From Salinicola endophyticus (GTDB lineage Bacteria; Pseudomonadota; Gammaproteobacteria; Pseudomonadales; Halomonadaceae): a stretch of 64,000 bases of DNA. A program made the translations under genes and the position numbers. Shown here in pieces: positions 55,278 through 64,000 of the stretch. Where the stretch lies: the NCBI RefSeq assembly GCF_003206575.1, contig NZ_PZJO01000006.1, positions 132,514-196,513 on the forward strand, given 5' to 3'. How positions within the stretch are numbered: the first letter of the stretch is position 1; every line of letters begins with the position of its first letter. The notes below the pieces were generated by a model that made no database searches, was not told the origin of the DNA, and was given only the letters and a program-made list of their open reading frames with translations.

Positions 55278-56084
55278 TCACGCCTTGCAGTTGGGCCGCC
55301 GCCCGGCCGCCTTGGCCTGTTCGTAGCGCGGTACCGCTTCGTCGAGACGATTCTTCAACCCACTCATGCGCTGGTCGTTGCTGGGGTGGGTCGACATCCA
55401 CGCCGGCGGCTCGCCCTGGCTGTTGGCGGCCATGTTCTGCCACAGTTTGAGGCTGGCGCGGGGGTCGAATCCGGCGTCCGCCATCAGATCCAGACCCACC
55501 AGGTCGGCTTCCGACTCCTGCTTGCGCGAGAACGGCAGGATCACGCCGTACTGCGCCCCGGCCCCCAGCAGCCCCATCACCTGTTCGCCGCCGGCGCCCT
55601 GTAGCCCGGCAGCGCTCTGCAGCACCGAGAGTCCGGTCTGGGTGGCGGCCTGGGTGGAGACCCGCTCGTTGGCATGATGTGCCAGTACGTGGCCGACCTC
55701 GTGGCCGATCACCGCGGCTAGCTGGTCCTGATTGGTGGCGACCTTGAGCAGCCCGGTATTGACACCGATATAGCCGCCGGGCAGGGCGAAGGCGTTGGCG
55801 CTGTCATCCTTGAACAGCTTCACCTGCCACTTGCCGATACCGTCGCTGGCCGGCACCTGGGCGGTGATGGCGTCGGCCACGCACTGCACGTAGCGCGCCT
55901 GGGCACCGCCCACCGTGGGCAGCTGCTGCTCGTACTGGCTGAAACTCTGTTTGCCCATCTGGGCCAGCTCGTCATCGGAGTAGAAGGCGAGCTGGTTGCG
56001 TCCCATAGGCGAAGTGCTGCAGGCGCTGAGCAGCGCCGCGACGCCGAGAACGCCCAAGGCGCGGCGCGAGAGGGGGAGTGACAT
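55278..56084 (-). CDS. M48 family metalloprotease lipoprotein
   Basis: 268 aa. A signal peptide with lipobox LLSAC, then an M48 domain with HEVGHVLAHH (zinc) and the third ligand in SRKQESEADLVGLDLM. This is the LoiP/YcaL/BepA-like group of periplasmic, membrane-tethered proteases involved in outer-membrane protein quality control. No TPR repeats follow, so it is LoiP-like rather than BepA. Confidence 0.9.
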   Translation of the reverse strand: MSLPLSRRALGVLGVAALLSACSTSPMGRNQLAFYSDDELAQMGKQSFSQYEQQLPTVGGAQARYVQCVADAITAQVPASDGIGKWQVKLFKDDSANAFALPGGYIGVNTGLLKVATNQDQLAAVIGHEVGHVLAHHANERVSTQAATQTGLSVLQSAAGLQGAGGEQVMGLLGAGAQYGVILPFSRKQESEADLVGLDLMADAGFDPRASLKLWQNMAANSQGEPPAWMSTHPSNDQRMSGLKNRLDEAVPRYEQAKAAGRRPNCKA

Positions 56085-56267
56085 GCGGGTCTCCGAATAC
56101 GAGTCTGGCGTTATCGTTGCTGTCTTGGCTGACGTCGAGGGTGGTCTGGCGGTGCCCTATCCGGCCCTACGCTGCGCATCAGCCCGTCCAAGATACCCGG
56201 CCTGCCGGGGCGGTCAACCAGTGCGCCTCCGTGGGCCGCGGTTGCCGACCCCGGACCGGCTTCTGGG

Positions 56268-56888
56268 TCACTGCGTGGGCGTCTCGATGGGCTCCGAGCC
56301 GCTCTCTCCACCGACATCGAGTTGCACGGTCGGGGCGGAGACCACCCGGGCCAGCGCCGGCGGCAGGGCCGGGGTCAGGCTGAGCCGGCTGCCCGGCGGG
56401 AGTTCGCCGCTGGTACTGAGACGGCGCGCTAGATCGAGCAGCGAAGCGACCTTCTGTGCGCGGCTGGGCAGGGCGTCGATGCCGCGCGGTTCGAGCGCCG
56501 CCGGCAGTGTCACCGTGGTGGTCTCACCGCCGCGCAAGGGCACCGGCTGATCGAACTCACCGGCCACCGCTTCGGCCCCGGGCACCTGGAGTTCCCAAGA
56601 GAAGCCCTGGAGCTCGATCGCCGGTGCGTTGGCGGGCAGCGAGAGCGCCAGCGGCAGGTCGATGTTCACCGGCAGCCCGGCCAGGGCCAGGCCCGAGTTC
56701 AGCAGGGTTCGTTCGTCGATGCCTGCGAGGCCGGGGGCGAAGTGGTAGTTGCCGATACGCACGTTATCGACGCCGAGCGAGGAGAGCGCGATACGCCCGA
56801 GCAGGACGCCGAGTTGGGGCAGGGCAAGGCAGCCGCCGAGCAGGGAGAGCAGCAGTAGAACGCAGGCAAGGCGGGCACGAGACGTCAT
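56268..56888 (-). CDS. Predicted lipoprotein, LEA14-like
   Basis: 206 aa. Signal peptide with lipobox LLGGC (residues 16-20). The remainder is beta-rich, with ALSSLGVDNVRIGNYHFAPG and LPVNIDLPLALSLPANAPAI, like water-stress/LEA14-type domains; the assignment rests on pattern only. GGAGAG precedes the ATG at 56888. Divergent from the DUF815 ATPase gene, with a shared upstream region. Confidence 0.65.
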   Translation of the reverse strand: MTSRARLACVLLLLSLLGGCLALPQLGVLLGRIALSSLGVDNVRIGNYHFAPGLAGIDERTLLNSGLALAGLPVNIDLPLALSLPANAPAIELQGFSWELQVPGAEAVAGEFDQPVPLRGGETTTVTLPAALEPRGIDALPSRAQKVASLLDLARRLSTSGELPPGSRLSLTPALPPALARVVSAPTVQLDVGGESGSEPIETPTQ

Positions 56889-57035
56889 CGTCTCTCCTCG
56901 AAGGGAGTCATGGGGGCGCGCGTGGCCGGGCCGACTGGACCCGGCGGCGCGCGCGGCACAAGATACGCCCATCGTGGCGATTGGCAATCCCCGCCAGCGC
57001 CGGACCCGCAATATCGACCCGAGGAGATTCGAGAG

Positions 57036-57911
57036 ATGGATGGAGAGCTGGCCCAACGGCTGAGCCGACTGCTGGAGCGTGTCGAGGCGTGGCTACCCGA
57101 GCAGCCCCCGGCGGTGGATTGGACCCGCGACGTGGCGGCGCTGTGGCAGTCGCATCCGTTGGGCGGTCAACTGGTGCCGGTGGCGCCGCGGGATGCGGTG
57201 GGACTCGACGATCTGATCGGCGTGGCGCGTCAGAAGCGGGCGCTGGTCGACAACACCCGCGCCTTTCTGCAGGGGCGCCCGGCCAACCATGCGCTGCTGT
57301 GGGGCGCCCGCGGCAGCGGCAAGTCGTCGATGGTGCGCGCGCTGCTCAACAGCCTGGCCGGCGAGGGGCTGCGCCTGATCCAGGTCGATCGCCACGATCT
57401 GGTGGCGCTGCCGCTGCTGGTCCAGCGCCTGCGCGATCATCAGCACCGCTTCGTGGTCTACTGCGACGACCTCTCCTTCGAGGGCAGCGACGATGCCTAC
57501 AAAGCGCTCAAGAGCGTGCTCGATGGCACCTTGACCGGGCCGCCGGAGAACGTGCTGCTCTACGCCACCTCCAACCGCCGCCATCTGCTGCCGGAGTCGA
57601 TGGCCGACAACCAGCAGACCCAACTGGTCGACGGCGAGCTGCACCATGGCGACGCGGTGGAGGAGAAGATCTCCCTCTCCGACCGTTTCGGTCTGTGGCT
57701 GGCGTTCCACCCCTTCGATCAGCAGGCCTATCTCGAGGCGTGCCGCCACTGGGTCGAGCATCTCGGCGGCGCCGATGCCTGGCATGAGGCGGCGCGTGCC
57801 GAGGCGCTGCGCTATGCCACTTTGCGTGGGGTGCGTAGCGGCCGTGCGGCGTGGCAATTCGCCTGTCAGTGGGTGGGAACCGAGGCTATTCGCCAAATGC
57901 AATATCAGTAA
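57036..57911 (+). CDS. DUF815 family AAA+ ATPase
   Basis: 291 aa. Walker A is WGARGSGKSSMVRALLN, Walker B is FVVYCDDLSFE, and sensor-like VLLYATSNRRHLLPE follows. DUF815 proteins are single-domain AAA+ ATPases with unknown partners. A GAGGAGA ribosome binding site precedes the ATG at 57036; the open frame to 56910 is not conserved. Upstream of the phosphorelay genes, 90 bp away, on the same strand. Confidence 0.87.
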   Translation: MDGELAQRLSRLLERVEAWLPEQPPAVDWTRDVAALWQSHPLGGQLVPVAPRDAVGLDDLIGVARQKRALVDNTRAFLQGRPANHALLWGARGSGKSSMVRALLNSLAGEGLRLIQVDRHDLVALPLLVQRLRDHQHRFVVYCDDLSFEGSDDAYKALKSVLDGTLTGPPENVLLYATSNRRHLLPESMADNQQTQLVDGELHHGDAVEEKISLSDRFGLWLAFHPFDQQAYLEACRHWVEHLGGADAWHEAARAEALRYATLRGVRSGRAAWQFACQWVGTEAIRQMQYQ

Positions 57912-58001
57912 GATGCGTTAAGCTTTTCGCCAGGGCATTTCTCTCGCGAAAAAGTCTGAGGGACGTGCTCATACTTTTTCAGCGCTGATGAGAGGTCCTG
58001 G

Positions 58002-61000
58002 GTGAAAGTCTTGCGTTTACCGTTGCTGACGACCTTGCTGGGAAGTGTGCTGCTGACGGCATTCTTCGGTTTCATGCTGACCCAGGCACTGCACAATGAT
58101 CGCGAGGCGTTCCAGCGCGATCTGGCGTTCCAGTCCCAGGAGCAGGGCATCACGGTCAGTGCGACCCGCGCCGGGCTCGAGCGCCGGGTCCAGGTGCTGG
58201 CCACCACCTTGGTGGCCGACCCGGTGGTCCGTGGGCTCATGGCGCAAGCTGCGCAGGCGTCCTCGCCGGACCAGCTGGCGACGCTTCGAGAGCGCCTGCG
58301 CGACAACATCGGACCCTACTGGCAGTCGCTGCGGGCTGGCGGTGCCCTGGAGCTCAATGTCTTCCTGCCCGGGGCGGATGATCGTCATCCGTTTCTGCAC
58401 ACCGAGCCCCCTGGTGTGGAACGGGAGAGCATCGCGGACAGCGACTATCTGTTGCAGCAGAGCGCGGCTACCGGGGAGCCGGTCTTCGGCATCGAGTTCG
58501 ACGGTGAGCGGGCGACCACGGCTGCCATCGCGCCCATCAGGGCGCCTGATGGCGAGAATGGCGGTCAGCTCGTCGGCTTGCTGGAGGTGGAGTTCGGCCT
58601 GGTCGCCAATGTCGAACAGCTCTCGGAGCAGCTGGAGAGCGGTGTCGCCGTTCTCGCGCGCCAAGGGGGCAAAAATGGCGGTCAGATATCGTGGCGGGTG
58701 AATGAAAGCTCCGACGCGAGCATTGCCGACTGGCTCGATCAATATCGCTTCCCAGACGTGAGGACGCGGGCCGACTGGCGAATCGTCGATGGACGTGAGC
58801 ACCATCACTATCTGCTGACGCTGTTGCCGGTGAGCCGGAGCGGCGACGAGCGCTCGCAGGTCGTGGCGGCGATCGCCATCTGGAAGGACGTCAGCGCCCA
58901 GTATCATCACCGCCATCAGCAGGTGGTCGCCACCTGGCTGCGCTGGGGGGTGGCCTGGCTGATTGCCGAAGCCTGCCTGCTGCTGCTGCTGTGGGGCACG
59001 CGCCGGGTCACCCGCGAGACCATGTTGTATCACCAGCAGCGCCTGGAGCAGCAGAAGCGTTCACTGGTCGCGGTCAATCAGAGCCTAGAGGCGCAGAAGG
59101 AGGCGCTGCAGACGCTCAACGACATCGCCGCGCTGCAGGAGACCTCGTTTCCGCTGCTGATGGAGCGCGCGCTCAAGATGGGCGCGGCGCATCTCGACCT
59201 GCCATTCGCGGTCGCCAACCAGATCGATGGCGAGGATTACATCATCCAGGCCGGCTATTCGCCGGACAATCGCTTCGCGCGTGGGCAGGTACTGGAGACC
59301 CGCGATACCTACTGTAGTGAGGTGGTGGCGAGTAACGACGTGGTGGCGTTCTCCGATGCCGACGCCGAGGGCTGGCGCGATCACCGCTGCCGCCGGTTGT
59401 TCGGGCTGAAGAGCTACATCGGCGCGCCGATCTGGGTCCACGGCGAGCGCTTGGGTGCGCTGGCGTTCAGCGGCGACAGCGTGCGCGGGCGTCCGTTCGA
59501 CGAGGCCGACCGCGAGTTCGTGCGCCTGCTGGCGCGCTGGGTCGGCGGTACCCTGATGCGCTGGCAGGAGGTCGAAGCGCGCGAGGAGCTATCCGGGCGT
59601 CTGGCCAAGATCGCCTCCCAGGTTCCCGGGCTGATCTACCAGTATCATCAGGATCTCGATGGACACCCCTCGTTTCCCTACGCCAGCGAGGCGATACGCG
59701 CCTATTACGGTGTGACGCCGGAGGAGGCCAAACAGGATGCCACCCAGGTCTTCGAGCGCATCGTGCCGGAAGACAGAGATCTGCTGGTGGAGTCGATCAG
59801 CGAGTCGGAGAAGAATCTGACCCCGTGGCACTGCGAGTATCGCGTGCAAAAAGCCAATGGTGACGTCATCTGGCTGTCGGGGCAGTCGGTGCCCGAACGC
59901 GAGGAGGATGGCAGCACCACCTGGCACGGCTTCCTGCACGATATCACCGAGCGTAAGCATAACGAACGCTTGAAGGGGGAGTTCATCTCCACCGTCAGCC
60001 ATGAGCTGCGCACCCCGCTGACGTCGATCTCCGGGTCGCTGGGTCTGATTCAGGGGGGGGCCCTGGGCGAACCACCGGAGAGCATGCGTTCGATGTTGGC
60101 GGTGGCGCATGGCAACGCCAAACGGTTGATCCTGTTGATCAACGACCTGCTCGACATGGAGAAGCTGGTCGCCGGCAAGATGACGTTCCAGATGCAGGAA
60201 CAGCCGCTGATGCCGCTGATCGACCAGGCGATCGAGTCCAATCAGGCCTACGCCGATCAGTTCAAGGTTCACTATGTGGTCACCGAGCGCATGGAGCGAA
60301 CCGATGTGAACGTCGATGCCATGCGCCTGCAGCAGGTCATGAGCAACCTGCTCTCCAATGCCGCCAAGTTCTCGCCCCCGGACATGCAGGTGGAGATCCG
60401 GGTCGAACCGATCGGCGAGCGCGTACGGGTCAGCGTGATCGATCACGGCCCGGGTATCCCCGAAGCGTTCCACGATCGCATCTTCCAGAAGTTCTCCCAG
60501 GCCGACGCGTCCAGCACGCGCAAGCAGGGAGGCACCGGTCTGGGCCTGGCGATCACCCGGGAACTGGTCGAGCGGATGCGCGGTTCGATCAGTTTCTTCT
60601 CCGAAGAGGGCCAGGGGGCGTGTTTCTTCTTCGAGTTGCCGCGGATCGAGCGCCAGTCGGCAGACCAACCCGAGGTGGCGCTGCCGATGCCGGCGACCAT
60701 CGCCGAGATGCCTGTCGATCCCGCCTCGCGACTGCTGATCGTCGAAGACGATCCTGACACCGCGCTGCTGCTGGCGATGATGGTACGGCGCTGGGGCTAT
60801 CAGGCCGAGATAGCGCATACTCTGGAAGAGGCGCTAGGCTGGGTCGAGCGACGTAGCTTCGACGCCATCACCCTCGATCTGATGCTGCCCGACGGTAACG
60901 GGCTGACACTGCTGCGTCAGTTGCGCGATCAGCCGGCCACGCGGGAGCTGCCGGTGCTGGTGGTGTCGGCGATCGCCGAGGAGGGGCAGCTGGAGATCGG

Positions 61001-61478
61001 CGGCCAGCTCAAGGCGGTCGACTGGCTGGCCAAGCCGTTCGACGAACAGCGCCTGTCCAGTGCGCTGCAGGGTTCGCTCACTGCCGTCCCGCGGCGGGCG
61101 CGCATCATGCACGTGGAGAGCGATGCCGAGTTGACCCGGCGGGTTGCCGGTCAAGTCGCTGCGAGCATGACGCTGGACGTGGCACGCTCGGTGGCCGAGG
61201 CGCGCTACCTGCTCGATAGCAACGAATACGGCTTGATCTCGCTCGACCTGACCGAGAACCACGGACCGGGCTGGGAGATCATTCCGCTGCTCAGCCAGCT
61301 GCCGCACCACCCGGCGGTGATCATCCTTTCCGAGCAGGCATTGGCGCCGACCCTGCTTGGCCGGGTCGACACCGCGATCGCGCGGCCCGGGCTCTCCGCC
61401 GAGGCGCTGCGCGAAGCCTTCGACCGCCAGCTGCAGGGACATCGAGCTGACGGCAACGACACACAGGGAGAGAGCTGA
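58002..61478 (+). CDS. Hybrid sensor histidine kinase (GAF-PAS-HK-REC-REC)
   Basis: 1158 aa. Membrane segments at about residues 7-27 and 312-332 enclose a periplasmic sensor of about 280 residues. Then come a coiled coil, a GAF domain (about 375-530), a PAS domain (about 535-655), HisKA with H667 in STVSHELRTPL, HATPase (LLSNAAKFS, DHGPGIP, GGTGLGLAI), a receiver with D959 (LDLMLPDG) and a last receiver-like domain that keeps the Asp (SLDLTEN) but lacks the conserved Lys. The GTG start lies at 58002. The next gene begins 2 nt after the stop; the three genes look like one relay. Confidence 0.9.
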   Translation: MKVLRLPLLTTLLGSVLLTAFFGFMLTQALHNDREAFQRDLAFQSQEQGITVSATRAGLERRVQVLATTLVADPVVRGLMAQAAQASSPDQLATLRERLRDNIGPYWQSLRAGGALELNVFLPGADDRHPFLHTEPPGVERESIADSDYLLQQSAATGEPVFGIEFDGERATTAAIAPIRAPDGENGGQLVGLLEVEFGLVANVEQLSEQLESGVAVLARQGGKNGGQISWRVNESSDASIADWLDQYRFPDVRTRADWRIVDGREHHHYLLTLLPVSRSGDERSQVVAAIAIWKDVSAQYHHRHQQVVATWLRWGVAWLIAEACLLLLLWGTRRVTRETMLYHQQRLEQQKRSLVAVNQSLEAQKEALQTLNDIAALQETSFPLLMERALKMGAAHLDLPFAVANQIDGEDYIIQAGYSPDNRFARGQVLETRDTYCSEVVASNDVVAFSDADAEGWRDHRCRRLFGLKSYIGAPIWVHGERLGALAFSGDSVRGRPFDEADREFVRLLARWVGGTLMRWQEVEAREELSGRLAKIASQVPGLIYQYHQDLDGHPSFPYASEAIRAYYGVTPEEAKQDATQVFERIVPEDRDLLVESISESEKNLTPWHCEYRVQKANGDVIWLSGQSVPEREEDGSTTWHGFLHDITERKHNERLKGEFISTVSHELRTPLTSISGSLGLIQGGALGEPPESMRSMLAVAHGNAKRLILLINDLLDMEKLVAGKMTFQMQEQPLMPLIDQAIESNQAYADQFKVHYVVTERMERTDVNVDAMRLQQVMSNLLSNAAKFSPPDMQVEIRVEPIGERVRVSVIDHGPGIPEAFHDRIFQKFSQADASSTRKQGGTGLGLAITRELVERMRGSISFFSEEGQGACFFFELPRIERQSADQPEVALPMPATIAEMPVDPASRLLIVEDDPDTALLLAMMVRRWGYQAEIAHTLEEALGWVERRSFDAITLDLMLPDGNGLTLLRQLRDQPATRELPVLVVSAIAEEGQLEIGGQLKAVDWLAKPFDEQRLSSALQGSLTAVPRRARIMHVESDAELTRRVAGQVAASMTLDVARSVAEARYLLDSNEYGLISLDLTENHGPGWEIIPLLSQLPHHPAVIILSEQALAPTLLGRVDTAIARPGLSAEALREAFDRQLQGHRADGNDTQGES

Positions 61479-61479
61479 C

Positions 61480-61869
61480 ATGCAAGCGTTACATCGTGTC
61501 CTGCATGTCGAGGACGATCCGTCGATTCAGGAAGTGGCGCGGATCGCCCTCGAAGTGGTTGGCGGTATGGAGGTCGCCAGCTGCGACAATGGCCAGTCGG
61601 CACTGGACAAGGCCGCCGAATGGCAGCCGGATCTGATCCTGCTGGACGTGATGATGCCCGGCATCGATGGCCCCACGACGCTGGGTAAATTGCGCGAGCA
61701 GGCCGAGACGCGCGAGATCCCGGTGATCTTCATGACCGCCAAGGTGCAGCCCAGCGAGCTGGATCACTACCGCGCCATCGGGGCGCTCGATGTGGTGATC
61801 AAGCCGTTCGATCCGATGACGCTGGCGGCCCAGCTGCGTGAGATCTGGGAGCGCTCGGATGCAGGGTGA
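61480..61869 (+). CDS. Single-domain response regulator
   Basis: 129 aa CheY-like receiver with no output domain: acidic pocket E11-D12-D13, phosphoacceptor D56 (LILLDVMMPG), T86 and K108 (VVIKPFDP). It likely shuttles phosphate between the hybrid kinase and the Hpt domain of the next protein, or acts on a target by binding. GGGAG precedes the ATG. Overlaps the diguanylate cyclase gene by 11 nt. Confidence 0.92.
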   Translation: MQALHRVLHVEDDPSIQEVARIALEVVGGMEVASCDNGQSALDKAAEWQPDLILLDVMMPGIDGPTTLGKLREQAETREIPVIFMTAKVQPSELDHYRAIGALDVVIKPFDPMTLAAQLREIWERSDAG

Positions 61870-63478
61870 AGAGGTTCAAAGGCGTCTGGCGGCGCTGCGT
61901 GAGCAGTACGCCGAGCGTATCGGCAACGATCTGCAGACGCTGATGGCGCAGGCGCGGGAGCTCGCCGCACGCCAGCGCGCGGTCGAGCCCGAGGCGCTGG
62001 AGTCGCTGCGCCACGGGCTGCATCGCATCGCCGGCTCCGCGGGGACCTTCGGCTATCCGGCGCTGGGGCAGGAAGCGCGCGAGATGGAGCTGTGGGTACA
62101 GACCGTGCTGGAGACCGCAGTGGCGCCCACGTCGCCGATGCTGACCACGCTGCATGACCGTCTTTCGGGTAGCTACCGGCTGCTCGAGAACAGCGCTACG
62201 GCGTCGGTGGCAGAGCCACAGGCGGACTACGAGCTGGTGAGCGGCGAGCGTGCGATTCGGATCGCGATCATGGCCGAGGGCGACACGCATGGGTTACTGC
62301 AGTCACTGAGTGGCTTTGGCTACGACTGCCGCTGTCTGACCGAGATCGAGGAGTGGCGTTCGTGGCGGCCCGACGTGGTGATCATCGACACGGCCCATGT
62401 CGAGCCCGCCGTATGGCAAGCCAGTGTCGCCGAGGTACCCAGTGCGATGCGGGTACTGCTCAGCGATGACGGGAGCTTCGACGCCCGCCTGCAGGCCGTG
62501 CGCGCCGGCGCTCAGGGCTTCTTTACCCACCCCCTCGACGTGCCGGCGCTGGAACGGCGTCTGCGCCATCTGGTCAGCCTGCCGCAACAGGACCCTTACC
62601 GGGTGCTGATCGTCGACGACGATGTCGAGCTGGCCGAACATTTCCGCCTGACGCTGAAGGTGGCCGGCATCGAGTCGCGGGTGATCGACCAGCCCAGTGA
62701 CGTGCTACGCGGCCTGCGCGAGTTCGTGCCCGATCTGGTGCTGATCGACATCAACATGCCGGGCTGCTCGGGAACGGAACTGGCGCGGTTGATCCGCTTC
62801 GACGACGACTGGCTGCGTATCCCGCTGATCTATCTCTCGGCGGAGTCGGATGCCGAGCGCCAGGCCCAGGCGCTGGCCCAGGCCGGTGATGACTTTCTGG
62901 TCAAGCCGATCTCAGACGTGGCGCTGACCGCGGCGGTGACTGCGCGCGCCCAGCGCTCGCGGCAGTTGAGCCAGGCACTGGCCCGAGACGGCCTGACCGG
63001 GCTGATCAAGCACCCGGCGATCAAGGAACTGATCGAGATCGAGCAGTCACGCACCCAGCGCAGCGGCGCCGAGGCGTGTGTGGTGATGATCGATATCGAC
63101 CGCTTCAAGTCGATCAACGACACCTACGGCCACGGCACCGGCGACTACGTGATCCGCCTGCTCGCCAACCTGCTGCGCCAGCGCCTGCGTCGGGTCGATC
63201 ATGTCGGCCGTTACGGCGGCGAGGAGTTCGTGGCGGTGCTGCCGGCGTGCTCGCTGGACAACGCGTGTGAGGCGATCGAGCGTATCCGCGAGAGCTTTGC
63301 CCAGATGGAGTGCGTGGCGGGGAAGGCCGTGTTCCATGCCACCTTCAGCGCTGGCGTGGCGAGCACCTTCGACTGGGCGGACGCCGGCGCGCTGCTGGAG
63401 GCTGCCGACCGCGCCATGTACGAAGCCAAGCAGAGCGGGCGCAATCGGGTATGCGTGGCCCGCGACACCAGCGTCTAG
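61859..63478 (+). CDS. Hpt-REC-REC diguanylate cyclase
   Basis: 539 aa. Residues 1-110 form an Hpt domain with phosphoacceptor H55 (LHRIAGSAGTFGY). Residues about 125-235 are a degenerate receiver (no acidic pocket, DTAH at the acceptor strand), about 243-360 an intact receiver (LIVDDDVEL, LIDINMPG, FLVKPI), and about 375-530 a GGDEF domain with GGEEF at 453-457 and an I-site R444-R-V-D447. It should make c-di-GMP under phosphorelay control. The start ATG at 61859 lies inside the previous gene, behind GGGAG. Confidence 0.9.
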   Translation: MQGEEVQRRLAALREQYAERIGNDLQTLMAQARELAARQRAVEPEALESLRHGLHRIAGSAGTFGYPALGQEAREMELWVQTVLETAVAPTSPMLTTLHDRLSGSYRLLENSATASVAEPQADYELVSGERAIRIAIMAEGDTHGLLQSLSGFGYDCRCLTEIEEWRSWRPDVVIIDTAHVEPAVWQASVAEVPSAMRVLLSDDGSFDARLQAVRAGAQGFFTHPLDVPALERRLRHLVSLPQQDPYRVLIVDDDVELAEHFRLTLKVAGIESRVIDQPSDVLRGLREFVPDLVLIDINMPGCSGTELARLIRFDDDWLRIPLIYLSAESDAERQAQALAQAGDDFLVKPISDVALTAAVTARAQRSRQLSQALARDGLTGLIKHPAIKELIEIEQSRTQRSGAEACVVMIDIDRFKSINDTYGHGTGDYVIRLLANLLRQRLRRVDHVGRYGGEEFVAVLPACSLDNACEAIERIRESFAQMECVAGKAVFHATFSAGVASTFDWADAGALLEAADRAMYEAKQSGRNRVCVARDTSV

Positions 63479-63539
63479 GCATATCTGAAAACTAGACATC
63501 TCTGAAAAACAGCACGCGTCGGTGCTGCGAAGCCGATCT

Positions 63540-63569
63540 GCGGCGGCACGCTGAGAAGCGTGCCGCCGC
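63540..63569. terminator. Terminator between diguanylate cyclase and der
   Basis: Perfect 13-bp stem GCGGCGGCACGCT / AGCGTGCCGCCGC with a GAGA loop, between convergent genes. Confidence 0.75.
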
Positions 63570-63582
63570 TAGGTGCTGGGCC

Positions 63583-64000
63583 TCAGCGGCGGTTCTTGCG
63601 CGCTTCCTTGGTCCGACTGAGCTGACGCGCGCGTGCCTTTTCACGGTCGCTGGCGTCGCTGTTCTTGTCGTAGGGGTTGTCGCCGGAGCGGAACTCGAAG
63701 CGGATCGGCGTACCGCGCACCTTGAGCACCTTGCGGAAGGTGTTGGTGAGATAGCGCTTGTAGGCTTCCGGGAGCGCCGATGTCTGGTTGCCGTGGACGA
63801 CGATGATCGGCGGGTTGCTGCCCCCCTGGTGGGCCATGCGCAGCTTGATCCGGCGGCCGTTGATCAGTGGCGGCTGATGCTCGCTGACCGCGTCCTGCAG
63901 AATGGTGGTCAGACGGTTGGTCGACCAGTGGCTGTTGGCGCTGGCGAAGGCCTTGTCGACCGACTTGTAGAGATCGCCCACCCCGGTACCGTGCAGCGCC
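63583..64000 (-). CDS. der: Ribosome-associated GTPase Der (partial, C-terminal part)
   Basis: The last 139 codons of the gene are inside the window; the 5' part lies beyond 64000. The visible part reads [18 protein letters not shown], then the KH-like domain with [35 protein letters not shown] and [22 protein letters not shown], which is Der/EngA. It acts in 50S subunit assembly. Ends in a basic tail ([15 protein letters not shown]). Confidence 0.93.
   Translation of the reverse strand, partial: ALHGTGVGDLYKSVDKAFASANSHWSTNRLTTILQDAVSEHQPPLINGRRIKLRMAHQGGSNPPIIVVHGNQTSALPEAYKRYLTNTFRKVLKVRGTPIRFEFRSGDNPYDKNSDASDREKARARQLSRTKEARKNRR

Overview
The window is a high-GC chromosomal stretch from a gammaproteobacterium, most likely a halophilic member of the Halomonadaceae (Halomonas/Salinicola/Kushneria type). 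Support: typical gammaproteobacterial neighbourhoods (lptF-lptG divergent from pepA; holC-valS; def-fmt-rsmB; LysM-dprA and tsaC-hemF-aroE), plus TrkA/TrkH potassium uptake, a BCCT osmolyte carrier, SstT and bacterioferritin. The genus is inferred, not shown. Almost all of the sequence is ordinary core genome with short intergenic gaps, many closed by perfect GC-rich hairpins.

Layout. 0-4.6 kb: glyoxalase, TspO, uracil-DNA-glycosylase-like protein, DoxX, a membrane diguanylate cyclase and a PAP2 phosphatase. 4.7-13.6 kb (minus): valS and holC, then an inserted block (LysE exporter, SDR, VOC protein, BCAT, YciI), then pepA. 13.9-16 kb: lptFG. 16.3-17.6 kb: bfd (Fur-box-like site) and bfr. 17.7-21.4 kb (minus): purEK, DUF1653, tcdA, truC. 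21.5-25.3 kb: a sirtuin without the usual zinc cysteines, a BASS transporter, GST, a DTW-domain protein and tRNA-Arg(TCG). 25.4-30.5 kb is the accessory part: an isochorismatase-fold protein with Ser for the catalytic Cys, a MurI homologue lacking both catalytic cysteines, a LysE exporter, a GNAT protein, about 0.9 kb without a convincing gene, then a unit built like an integron gene cassette (GIY-YIG nuclease ORF followed at once by an attC-like site) next to a truncated lysE remnant. 30.6-38.5 kb: DUF748 protein, GFA protein, zinc-independent L31 with a Zur-box-like site, a lipoprotein with an STN domain, BCCT transporter, a small heat-shock gene with sigma-32 promoter and ROSE-type RNA thermometer, and a TraB protein. 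38.6-49.1 kb (minus): sstT, trkH, trkA, dodecin, pncA, a clpP-type gene, AHSA1/ArsR pair, rsmB, fmt, def. 49.3-57.9 kb: LysM protein, dprA, e(P4)-type acid phosphatase, tsaC, hemF, aroE, M48 protease, lipoprotein, DUF815 ATPase. 58-63.5 kb: a three-gene phosphorelay ending in a diguanylate cyclase. The window ends inside der.

Leads most worth following: (1) the lone cassette-like GIY-YIG unit at 29.08-29.75 kb, with no integrase in the window; (2) a set of short degenerate tandem repeats, each locus with its own period (13, 14, 15, 16 or 18 bp), lying just downstream of stop codons; (3) the cysteine-less MurI homologue; (4) the regulatory sites at rpmE2, ibpA and the ArsR gene, which can be read directly from the sequence.
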